26,320 nucleotides of DNA, taken from positions 1-26,320 of the IMG/VR virus record IMGVR_UViG_3300030117_004093. One strand, given 5' to 3'. Made by a program: the position numbers and the translations under genes. Numbering within the stretch: the first letter of the stretch is position 1; each line of letters opens with the position of its first letter. Origin of the DNA: a virus. Positions 6,537-12,237 of this stretch are shown here, in pieces. The notes beneath the pieces were generated by a model, which was given only the letters and a program-made list of their open reading frames with translations, was not told where the DNA came from and did no database searches.

Positions 6537-6734
6537 TTAGTAGAACATATTGAGCAGCGACCTATAGTGCGCCTCGTTCCCCTTCACGGGCTTGAACGTC
6601 TTAGGTGCAGGGGTCAGGTCGGCCAAGTGCGCCCATCTTGCCTCAGCCATCTGCCGAGCCTCCTCGATAGACGTGGCGAACTCTGAGTTCCACCCGCCAT
6701 TCTCGAAGTAGTAAAAGTATTCTTGCTTTTCCAT
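6537..6734 (-). CDS. hypothetical protein, 65 aa
   Basis: MEKQEYFYYFENGGWNSEFA, then the helix SIEEARQMAEARWAHL and TFKPVKGNEAHYRSLL. The pattern of an aromatic strand followed by an S-x-E-E-A helix is typical of small phage modulators, but no function is known. It is the first gene after the promoter at 6767-6798, and its leader ends AATCTTTAACACATG. Confidence 0.65.
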   Translation of the reverse strand: MEKQEYFYYFENGGWNSEFATSIEEARQMAEARWAHLADLTPAPKTFKPVKGNEAHYRSLLNMFY

Positions 6735-6766
6735 GTGTTAAAGATTTTGATTGCTGAATTGCTTCA

Positions 6767-6798
6767 CAAAGATAAGGCAGAGTTTTCGTTATTCCAAA
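6767..6798 (-). promoter_or_regulatory. early promoter, copy 2 of the extended -33 type
   Basis: Minus strand TATCTTTG (6767-6774) with TTTG (6795-6798) 20 bases upstream, inside the same AAAATAAATTTGGAAT box as copy 1. The similarity to copy 1 also extends upstream (GTTACAAAATAA) and downstream (AACG) of the box. Confidence 0.8.
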
Positions 6799-6811
6799 TT
6801 TATTTTGTAAC

Positions 6812-7066
6812 TCACTGGTTTTCAGTAGGTTGGACAAGGCCATCAACTTGGTAAGAGTAGCACCAATGTCCGTTGTTCAAGGTGAGTACATAGTGGTCGT
6901 CCAGTGTGACCGCATCCACCTCATCCCCGTACTTCTCGTTCGGGCCTTGCGTCTGCTCGATTGCGATTACCTCTGCGATTTTCTGCGGGTCGCGTCCCCA
7001 TGACCCACGGTACAGCACCTGTGAGCCTTTGCGAATGATTCGCGTGTTGAAAATTGATGTTTTCAT
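6812..7066 (-). CDS. hypothetical protein, 84 aa
   Basis: Start chosen at ATG 7066 (MKTSIFNTRIIRKGSQVLYR) because the longer frame upstream runs through the 37-aa gene. The protein is strand-rich: GSQVLYRGSWGRDPQKIAEV, DHYVLTLNNGHWCYSYQVDG. It could be a small SH3-like or KOW-like beta barrel, but this is a guess from strand spacing. Its end adjoins the -33 box of promoter copy 2. Confidence 0.62.
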   Translation of the reverse strand: MKTSIFNTRIIRKGSQVLYRGSWGRDPQKIAEVIAIEQTQGPNEKYGDEVDAVTLDDHYVLTLNNGHWCYSYQVDGLVQPTENQ

Positions 7067-7079
7067 TTCGTCTGATTTT

Positions 7080-7193
7080 TTAGATGTCATTTTCATATTC
7101 GTATGCACGGTCGGCTTCCTCCATGATATCGTGCTCGTATGCGTCATCATCATCACTTGGGTAGTCGTACCCTTCTCTCCATAAGTCCGTCAT
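7080..7193 (-). CDS. very acidic small protein, 37 aa
   Basis: MTDLWREGYDYPSDDDDAYE, then HDIMEEADRAYEYENDI. About 40 percent Asp plus Glu, with several Tyr; such acidity is typical of DNA-mimic or inhibitor peptides, though nothing proves it here. The start lies 5 bases after the stop of the 96-aa gene and the stop lies 13 bases before the 84-aa gene. Confidence 0.5.
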   Translation of the reverse strand: MTDLWREGYDYPSDDDDAYEHDIMEEADRAYEYENDI

Positions 7194-7198
7194 TGCTC

Positions 7199-7489
7199 TC
7201 ATTGTTCTTTTTCATTCAGGTATTCGTCGATGAGTTGGTAGGCTGTTTTGTCGTCGTTCAGGTACTCGTCACGATGCCCTGACCAGTACGCAGCATTGCG
7301 TAGCGTTTCCACGCCGCTGTTGAACTTGGGTCTCGGAGTCAGGTCAAACCGAGTGCCCTTGAAAGCCTCTTCGAGAATTCTTGTATTGCCGCCATCGGCT
7401 CGCAAGTATGCGTCGATCAACGCCTGCTCGAATCCGCCTGCTGTCTTGCGCCGTTCGTACAGCGCGTCAATGTGTTGTTGAGTTTTCAT
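7199..7489 (-). CDS. conserved phage protein of unknown function, 96 aa
   Basis: MKTQQHIDALYERRKTAGGF, then EQALIDAYLRADGGNTRILE and AFKGTRFDL. The A-D-x-x-N-x-x-x-L-x-x-A-F pattern following a long helix is recurrent in short phage proteins of unknown function. The C terminus (DKTAYQLIDEYLNEKEQ) is a second acidic helix. The start is coupled to the stop of the 48-aa gene by ATGA. Confidence 0.65.
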   Translation of the reverse strand: MKTQQHIDALYERRKTAGGFEQALIDAYLRADGGNTRILEEAFKGTRFDLTPRPKFNSGVETLRNAAYWSGHRDEYLNDDKTAYQLIDEYLNEKEQ

Positions 7490-7632
7490 AGGAATGTTAC
7501 TTTTAAGGTTTCGTATCCATCATCACCGATTGCCACCAAGTGAAGCAACAGGTCTTCATAGTCAGCGAACGTGCGGATGTAGTTGTTCTCGCAGTTGGCT
7601 TCCTCGTTGTATGTGTGTAGTGCTACTTTCAT
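7486..7632 (-). CDS. hypothetical protein, 48 aa
   Basis: MKVALHTYNEEANCENNYIR, then TFADYEDLLLHLVAIGDDGY and a terminal strand LKVTFL. It reads as strand-helix-strand. ATGA overlaps at both ends (with the 143-aa gene upstream and the 96-aa gene downstream) support it as a real gene. Function unknown. Confidence 0.57.
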   Translation of the reverse strand: MKVALHTYNEEANCENNYIRTFADYEDLLLHLVAIGDDGYETLKVTFL

Positions 7633-8060
7633 GCGCTGTAGTTTACAAAGATTTCACGTTCAGTTTCGAGGTCGTAGATAGCCCGCTCGCCTCGACGTTG
7701 AGCGATTTCGAGAGGGATTTTGAACGACTCTACGTTGTCGTACAAGCTGCACAAGTCGATGACAATGCGCTCACCTGCATCGGGGTGATGCTCCACCCAT
7801 GTGCCCAAGACAACAGATTTGCCCTCTCGAACCATCTCTTCCGCTTCGCGGTGCGCTTGCAGGAAGACGTGCTTGAAGGCTTGAACATTGTCCGACTTTA
7901 CAAATCGTTCGTCCGTGACCCCGCCCACCACGTAGCCCGACTTGGGCATAGCGTATTCGAGATTAGAACCGTTCTCCCACATAGTTAGGGAGCATCCGCC
8001 CTTGAGCAAGGTGCGACCGTATACGAGGCACATGACCTCGAAAGCATTTAAGTTTTTCAT
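7629..8060 (-). CDS. hypothetical protein, 143 aa
   Basis: Start at ATG 8060 (MKNLNAFEVMCLVYGRTLLK), preceded by an AT-rich leader like those of neighbouring genes; the in-frame extension to 8123 lacks one. Strands alternate with helices: LEYAMPKSGYVVGG, AFKHVFLQAHREAEEMV, KSVVLGTWVEHH, ERIVIDLCSLYDN, then a Glu/Arg-rich end. No catalytic motif recognised. The 126 bases upstream (8061-8186) hold no gene and only a weak TGTCTTTG promoter-like site. Confidence 0.63.
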   Translation of the reverse strand: MKNLNAFEVMCLVYGRTLLKGGCSLTMWENGSNLEYAMPKSGYVVGGVTDERFVKSDNVQAFKHVFLQAHREAEEMVREGKSVVLGTWVEHHPDAGERIVIDLCSLYDNVESFKIPLEIAQRRGERAIYDLETEREIFVNYSA

Positions 8061-8186
8061 GTTAGAAATTTTGAATTTGACAAAGACACCACTTCCAAGG
8101 CCAGCCCATGCTTTCGCACTCACGCTGGGGTCGCAGAGTATTTACTGCCGTTCGCAAGGAAGGGTGTCCCGTCCATTTAGGACTCG

Positions 8187-8363
8187 TCAGTGTGCCTGAC
8201 CTATAAGCCTGTCCAACTCATCCCACACCCATTGGCGCTGGGCGTCTGTGATTTCCCCGTACATCTTCGTCTGCCGAAGGATGAAGTAATCGACGTTGTA
8301 CTCATTGCCCTTGTACAGGTGGTAGGCAATTTTTGGCAAGTAGCCGTTTTCGTATCTGCTCAT
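8187..8363 (-). CDS. hypothetical protein, 58 aa
   Basis: MSRYENGYLPKIAYHLYKGN, then a strand EYNVDYFILRQTKMYG and a Trp-rich helix AQRQWVWDELDRLIG. Soluble, about neutral. The start lies 18 bases after the stop of the 47-aa gene. No family recognised. Confidence 0.57.
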   Translation of the reverse strand: MSRYENGYLPKIAYHLYKGNEYNVDYFILRQTKMYGEITDAQRQWVWDELDRLIGQAH

Positions 8364-8381
8364 GTGTGAACTGTTTTGAGA

Positions 8382-8525
8382 TTAGAAATTTTGAAAATCT
8401 ATTGAAGTATTCTGAGCGAAAGCCTCGCCAACTAAACGACAGCCTTCGTAGTCGCGGATGTGATCGAAGTACGTATACGCATCTACCATCTCGTCCACGC
8501 TGAACTCAAGGAAGTGATTGTACAT
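8382..8525 (-). CDS. hypothetical protein, 47 aa
   Basis: Start at ATG 8523-8525 (MYNHFLEFSVDEMVDAYTYF), chosen because it overlaps the stop of the 28-aa gene as TGATG; the in-frame extension upstream runs antisense-like through that gene. The remainder is an acidic helix and CRLVGEAFAQNTS. Function unknown. Confidence 0.5.
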   Translation of the reverse strand: MYNHFLEFSVDEMVDAYTYFDHIRDYEGCRLVGEAFAQNTSIDFQNF

Positions 8526-8611
8526 CAGCGGTCGAGTTTGAAAGATTCGTCTGCTATGTAAGTGCTGACCACCACGTAGGCAAGGCCAATCGCATACCCT
8601 ACCCAAGTCAT
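8525..8611 (-). CDS. single-span membrane peptide, 28 aa
   Basis: MTWVGYAIGLAYVVVSTYIA followed by a charged tail ending KLDR: one hydrophobic helix of about 18 residues. ATGA coupling to the gene upstream and TGATG coupling to the gene downstream support translation. It could be an inner-membrane host-takeover or lysis-timing peptide; that is speculation. Confidence 0.47.
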   Translation of the reverse strand: MTWVGYAIGLAYVVVSTYIADESFKLDR

Positions 8612-8766
8612 TGGGCAGAGTTTACGAGGTCTACCAATCGCATCTGCTCGTCACAGGAGAGCAGGTCGAACTCCGCCGTGCAGGTGACGGTAGAACCGAG
8701 GAGTTGAACATCGTCGAAGAGGGCCGAAGCCATTTGCGCTTTCTTGCGCTGTGTGTCTGTTGACAT
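8608..8766 (-). CDS. hypothetical protein, 52 aa
   Basis: MSTDTQRKKAQMASALFDDV, then LLGSTVTCTAEFDLLSC and a helical end QMRLVDLVNSAQ. It is the first gene behind promoter copy 3, and its leader ends AATCTTTAACTCATG, close to that of the 65-aa gene. It is coupled to the membrane peptide gene by ATGA. Function unknown. Confidence 0.57.
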   Translation of the reverse strand: MSTDTQRKKAQMASALFDDVQLLGSTVTCTAEFDLLSCDEQMRLVDLVNSAQ

Positions 8767-8806
8767 GAGTTAAAGATTTTGATTGTTGACTGAGTTGACA
8801 ACGCCA

Positions 8807-8838
8807 CAAAGTTATGGCTTATTGTCGATGATTCCAAA
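8807..8838 (-). promoter_or_regulatory. early promoter, copy 3 of the extended -33 type
   Basis: Minus strand TAACTTTG (8807-8814) with TTTG (8835-8838) 20 bases upstream, again within AAATAAATTTGGAAT. The spacer sequence differs from copies 1 and 2, so the conserved -33 box stands out from its surroundings. Confidence 0.75.
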
Positions 8839-8846
8839 TTTATTTT

Positions 8847-9134
8847 TTACCCTATAGGGTAGATTTCCATAGCTTCGTCGAAATCGTCGATGACTTCGAG
8901 CATCTGCCACGTCTGTCCGTCAGCGCTCCAGCTCACGGCAGTGTGCGATTCACACGCTGGCTCGAACACATAGTCCGCGCTCTCGCACTCGCACACATAG
9001 CAGACCTCGCTGCGGTCCAACATCGAAGCCGCCCACTCGCAGGCTGCCTCCTCGTCCACGAAGTTCCGCTTACAGCGAAACTCTCCACATCCTTCCCCAA
9101 AGGGGAACACAAAAGCAAAAATTGGTTGATTCAT
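8847..9134 (-). CDS. cysteine-rich acidic protein, 95 aa
   Basis: Not recognised. MNQPIFAFVFPFGEGCGEFR, then seven cysteines in all, including a CYVCEC cluster at about 45-50; a small metal site is possible. The C terminus is acidic (VIDDFDEAMEIYPIG). The start codon lies inside the first inverted repeat of the hairpin field (9133-9149). Its 3' end adjoins the -33 box of promoter copy 3. Confidence 0.6.
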   Translation of the reverse strand: MNQPIFAFVFPFGEGCGEFRCKRNFVDEEAACEWAASMLDRSEVCYVCECESADYVFEPACESHTAVSWSADGQTWQMLEVIDDFDEAMEIYPIG

Positions 9135-9171
9135 AAATCTTTGATTTATAGGGTTTAACTAAAACTTCGTT

Positions 9172-9888
9172 TTAAACTGCGGGAGCAAAGGATGGCTCCA
9201 ACATCGGATTTCCAGAGGAAATCAGCGCCTCTGCCTCCAAGCGCTCCTGCTCCAAGCGAGCGGAGCGGAGTCGAGCCATTGCCTCCTCTGGCGACTCTCC
9301 TGGAAGGAGAGTCAGCTTCATTTGTTCCTTCTTTCGAACCTTTGGTTCGACGACCTGAACCTCTTTACGAGGTTCAAAAGGTTGGGCTTCCCCACCGTCA
9401 ACTGCGTTGACGACTTTGGTTTTCTGAACCTTGCCAACTTTGTTGGCAGTAGCTGTCTTAGCTTGAGTTAACTCAAGCCCAGCAGTTGACGACCTCTTAG
9501 GTCGTCGAACTGCTTTCTTAGAAGCTTTCTTAGAAAGCTTCCGAGCAGCCTCTCTCTCCTCAGAGAGGAGAGCATGAAGCTCCTTGTTCAGAACGGAACG
9601 TTCTGACCTCTTGAGCTTCTTACCAGAGGTAAGAACAGCCTCAATCTCAGCCTTACGGCTGGACTTCGACTTCGACTTAGCCTTCGAAGCCTTCGGCTTC
9701 TTGGCTGACTTCGAAGCCTTCGGCTTCGGTTGCTCCTTCGGAGCATCGATGGAGTCGATGAACTCCGACAACGATGCTAAAGCATCGAGGGCCGACTGCT
9801 TCTTAGAAGCAGAAGGGTTGAACATCAGGCTGTTTACAGCCTTTTTAGCTGCCTTCAGCAGCTCTGAGTGGTTGGTGGTTTTTGCCAT
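9172..9888 (-). CDS. lysine-rich protein encoded within the hairpin field, 238 aa
   Basis: Start at ATG 9888, one codon after a possible GTG. Residues 1-52 look like an ordinary helical domain (LLKAAKKAVNSLMFNPSASK, ALDALASLSEFIDSID). Residues 53-130 are a Lys/Ser/Ala/Pro-rich low-complexity stretch resembling histone H1 tails; then a basic Arg/Lys middle; the C terminus has a possible folded helix (SPEEAMARLRSARLEQERLE). A nucleic-acid-binding role is plausible from composition only. Over 20 perfect mini-hairpins run through the coding sequence, so the low-complexity protein may partly be a by-product of selection or mutation acting on the DNA. No promoter match lies upstream; a 44-base inverted repeat does (9904-9947). 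Confidence 0.6.
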   Translation of the reverse strand: MAKTTNHSELLKAAKKAVNSLMFNPSASKKQSALDALASLSEFIDSIDAPKEQPKPKASKSAKKPKASKAKSKSKSSRKAEIEAVLTSGKKLKRSERSVLNKELHALLSEEREAARKLSKKASKKAVRRPKRSSTAGLELTQAKTATANKVGKVQKTKVVNAVDGGEAQPFEPRKEVQVVEPKVRKKEQMKLTLLPGESPEEAMARLRSARLEQERLEAEALISSGNPMLEPSFAPAV

Positions 9889-9903
9889 CACTGTTAGATA
9901 TTA

Positions 9904-9947
9904 AGATTAGAAGAAGAATTCATAGAATTCCATTCTTCTTCTAATCT
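9904..9947. repeat. 44-base inverted repeat upstream of the lysine-rich gene
   Basis: A 16-bp perfect stem (AGATTAGAAGAAGAAT with its complement) closes a 12-nt loop, and a GAATTC-ATA-GAATTC repeat offers an alternative inner pairing. It is the longest perfect stem in the window. It sits 16 bases upstream of the 9888 start, in the 5' leader position, so a translation or transcription control role is possible. Confidence 0.8.
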
Positions 9948-10635
9948 ATATCTACTTTTTCCAACTCCTGCGGTCAGCTTGCTGACTCATGTGGTTGGTA
10001 GCCAAACACATCAGCATCGAAGATGCTTCAGCGCGTTTGGACAAACGGCCTCAGTTTCAACCAGTTAGTAGCAGTTTCTTAAACTGCTAATGAGCCTTCA
10101 TTTATGAAGGCTTGTTGTTCGACCTATGGTCGAGGTGGGGTATTGTCCTGCCCTTCCCTTCAGCAGTTTACTGCTGCCACTTCAAGCGGTTGGTAAACCA
10201 ACCGAGGGTAACTTGCTTAGTATCAGTAGGTTAACTACTGCTACTAAAAGCTAGAAAGTATGCTGCAACTCTGTAGAGTTGCAAGGGTGGGGGGTCGGCA
10301 GGTCGGTTTTGCAACGTAGTTGCAACTGTTACATACTATATATAATCCCCTAGATCTGTATTACTGACCTTTTTTTACGGTTCGCGGTAAAAATTGAGTT
10401 TTCCACACCCTGCTCACTTAATCGTTTTAAGATGCTGTTGATCAACGCCTTAGAAAGGCTACTTAAAGCAGTTTTTCTGGCTTGACTTTTCAAAAAAAAA
10501 GCTGTAACTTCGCCAAAGCATTGTTAGCGATGACACTTCGAAGCTGTTTTTACTAAGAAGCTATCTAAAAAGGAGTGCGTAGACGCACTAAACAGACACT
10601 ACGAAGCGTAAATCAAACATACGAAGCTGTGGGGG

Positions 10636-10664
10636 GCGCAAAAACTGTTTATTTATCTTTGCGC
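10636..10664 (+). promoter_or_regulatory. rightward promoter with flanking 7-bp inverted repeat
   Basis: TATCTTTG at 10654-10661, four bases before the ATG at 10666. GCGCAAA (10636-10642) and TTTGCGC (10658-10664) form an inverted repeat that overlaps the -7 element. There is no clear TTTG at -33, so an activator may be needed. The dyad is a candidate operator. Confidence 0.62.
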
Positions 10665-10665
10665 T

Positions 10666-11727
10666 ATGAAGCGTAACTACAAAAAAGAGTACAAGAAGTT
10701 TCAGTCATCCCCAGAGATGATCAAATATCGTACTAGACTCAATAAAGAGAACCGTGATCGTGGCACTTATGGCAACGGTGACGGGATGGATGTATCACAC
10801 AAAGGAAAAACAACAGTTTTGGAAAAGCAGTCTGTAAATAGAGGCCGCATGGGTGAGGGAGGCAGGAAAAGAAAGGTCTCTGTAAAGAAAAGAAGGGCTC
10901 AGGAGGGCATGATGGTGAAGAAAACGCCTATGTCAGAAAACCTGATGCGGGATCAACAGTTTATGACGGAGCCTGTCGTCGAAGAAAGAGACAAAAAGCC
11001 GCTTAGAGAGAGGGTAAAAGAATTCTTTGCGAATAGAAAGAAAAGAAAGCTAGAGGAGTCGGCTCCAATGAAGCCTTTGAAAATGAAAAATATTGAGGAG
11101 ATTCCTGCCGCTCAACCAAGGTCAGAAAGGGAGCAAATGGAACAGAGTTTATCAATGGCCGCAGCGGATATGTCTAAATACTTGATTGATCCAGAAACGG
11201 GTTCATTTAGATTAGAGTCAGACCCAATAGCCAGGGAGTATATCGAAGACGATCTTTTCCCTAATGTTGGATATGATGATCTAGACTCTACAACAACAGC
11301 CTGGAGCGCTGCAACCGTAAGTAAGTTAGCCAAGGCTTTTGACCCCAACTTTGAACCCAGCATAAACCACGGAGACTTTATAAGAAAGGCATTTAAAAAT
11401 GATTCTGGTCAAGGGTACGTGGCTCAACCCATAGAGCTCAACACTGATTTTAAAATTGGTGATATACTTTTTGATGGTAGACTAAACGAAGATGGGACTC
11501 CCGCAGGTCCTCAAACATATAGAGAGTTTGAAATAGACGCAAAAGGAAGAGGGCAATATGCAAACGTTCAATACGGATCTCACAGCGACATTATAGTAGA
11601 CGTGACAACAAGGGATGGTAAAACCGTGTATCTGGTGCAGGGCGGAAATATGTCAGATAAAATGAGGCTAAAAGAGTTTACGGCAGAACAGCTGGTAGCC
11701 GAATACAAAGGCAGACTCACCCAATAA
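10666..11727 (+). CDS. DUF2272-like protein with basic N-terminal domain; probable lytic or virion protein
   Basis: 353 aa. Residues 1-75 are basic (FQSSPEMIKYRTRLNKENRD, then GTYGNGDGMDVSHKG and NRGR), resembling small basic phage proteins. Residues 80-200 look disordered. Residues 200-353 match the DUF2272 layout: TAWSAA (211-216), NHGDF (234-238), GD (265-266), HSDII (306-310) and GGN (327-329), with spacing close to the family. DUF2272 domains are NlpC/P60-related and probably cut or bind cell wall. As the first rightward gene, with a separate endolysin at 13311, this may be a virion-associated wall enzyme; the usual family Ser replaces Cys after the Trp. Domain call good, role inferred. 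Confidence 0.7.
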   Translation: MKRNYKKEYKKFQSSPEMIKYRTRLNKENRDRGTYGNGDGMDVSHKGKTTVLEKQSVNRGRMGEGGRKRKVSVKKRRAQEGMMVKKTPMSENLMRDQQFMTEPVVEERDKKPLRERVKEFFANRKKRKLEESAPMKPLKMKNIEEIPAAQPRSEREQMEQSLSMAAADMSKYLIDPETGSFRLESDPIAREYIEDDLFPNVGYDDLDSTTTAWSAATVSKLAKAFDPNFEPSINHGDFIRKAFKNDSGQGYVAQPIELNTDFKIGDILFDGRLNEDGTPAGPQTYREFEIDAKGRGQYANVQYGSHSDIIVDVTTRDGKTVYLVQGGNMSDKMRLKEFTAEQLVAEYKGRLTQ

Positions 11728-11735
11728 AAATATCT

Positions 11736-11743
11736 TATATTTG
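11736..11743 (+). promoter_or_regulatory. rightward promoter -7 element
   Basis: TATATTTG, four bases before the ATG at 11748, and within an imperfect dyad (AAATA-TCTTA-TATTT). No -33 match is visible. The gap to the preceding stop is only 20 bases. Confidence 0.6.
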
Positions 11744-11747
11744 CATT

Positions 11748-12236
11748 ATGGGAGTACTCACCGTATCTATTAAAGAAGAGCTAACGCTAAACGGCACTCA
11801 ACAAGGGGGTATAAACACACTCACTATTGCTTCTGTCACTCAGTCTTTTAAAAGGGTGGTGACTTTGCCTGCTAACGGTGGATCTGGAAATACGCAGACT
11901 ACTGTCGCTGTTTTTAGAGATGTAGTAACTACAGCTGATGGAGCCGTTGATGACGGGGACGCTAAATACGTTAGGGTAACCAACCTCGACGCAGACAACA
12001 ACGTTACCCTTTCTTTGCAGCTGGCTGCCAACGGAACAGCCGACGCATCAACTACAAGTAGTATTTTATTGAAGCCAGGGTACAGCTTAATGTTGTGCTC
12101 AACAGATAACGCCATCGCAGTTGATGATGACGCTGCTACTCCGATCACAAGCGGAAGCTTGGTTCACTTAGAAAGTATCTTGGCAATAAACGAAGTCAAC
12201 GATACTACACAACTAGAAGTATTTATAGCATCATAA
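11748..12236 (+). CDS. probable virion (decoration-type) protein, 162 aa
   Basis: Rich in Thr, Ala, Val, Asn and Asp, with no Trp and strong alternating beta-strand pattern (VTLPANGGSGNTQTTVAVF, KYVRVTNLDADNNVTLSLQL, SSILLKPGYSLML). This composition and the V-R-V-T-N-x-D-x-D-N-x-V-T-L pattern are typical of phage decoration or minor structural proteins. It has its own promoter 4 bases upstream, suggesting high expression. It is too small and unlike HK97-fold proteins to be called the major capsid protein with any confidence. Confidence 0.6.
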   Translation: MGVLTVSIKEELTLNGTQQGGINTLTIASVTQSFKRVVTLPANGGSGNTQTTVAVFRDVVTTADGAVDDGDAKYVRVTNLDADNNVTLSLQLAANGTADASTTSSILLKPGYSLMLCSTDNAIAVDDDAATPITSGSLVHLESILAINEVNDTTQLEVFIAS

Positions 12237-12237
12237 C

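Larger units (their letters stand above)
9133..10589. repeat. field of more than 35 distinct mini inverted repeats (hairpin array)
   Basis: Short inverted repeats stand almost end to end, nearly all with different stems. Examples: 9207-9223 (GATTTCC-AGA-GGAAATC), 9293-9313 (9 bp stem, GGA loop), 9334-9350, 9356-9376, 9396-9412, 9432-9448, 9461-9478 (perfect palindrome), 9481-9514 (15 bp, one bulge), 9521-9541 (9 bp), 9554-9572, 9588-9606, 9617-9635, 9686-9700, 9712-9728, 9731-9745, 9772-9787, 9796-9812, 9827-9842, 9904-9947, 9973-9986, 10013-10027, 10034-10047, 10069-10089 (9 bp), 10093-10112 (9 bp), 10119-10133, 10161-10176, 10187-10204 (8 bp), 10217-10247, 10264-10283 (9 bp), 10309-10325, 10447-10459, 10574-10589. 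Loops are typically 2-5 nt. The field crosses a gene and the gap beside it. Function unknown. Confidence 0.9.
9889..10665. other. 777-base non-coding divide between leftward and rightward genes
   Basis: I see no convincing reading frame on either strand. It holds the right half of the hairpin field, an A/T-rich patch around 10330-10400 and the first rightward promoter at the right end. It separates the leftward early-type block from the rightward late-type block, the usual place for an origin, a packaging signal or a regulatory switch. None of these is proven by a recognisable motif. Confidence 0.6.

Noticed and set aside
7494-7988. 164-aa rightward frame
   Set aside because: Shadow of the leftward 48-aa and 143-aa genes, rich in Cys, His and Arg as antisense frames often are, without promoter.
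8061-8186. Additional gene or promoter in the 126-base gap
   Set aside because: No coupled start and no full TAnnTTTG; the TGTCTTTG site lacks a -33 partner at 20 bases.
9584-9904. 106-aa rightward frame in the hairpin field
   Set aside because: Antisense of the lysine-rich gene; inverted repeats make both strands look alike and keep the opposite frame open.
9133-10589. CRISPR array or REP/BIME cluster
   Set aside because: Stems nearly all differ from one another and there is no regular repeat-spacer period, so neither CRISPR nor REP applies.
9133-10589. Series of intrinsic terminators
   Set aside because: The hairpins lack following T tracts and many lie inside a coding frame.
11748-12236. 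Major capsid protein
   Set aside because: Too short and without an HK97-like pattern; decoration-type protein is the safer call.
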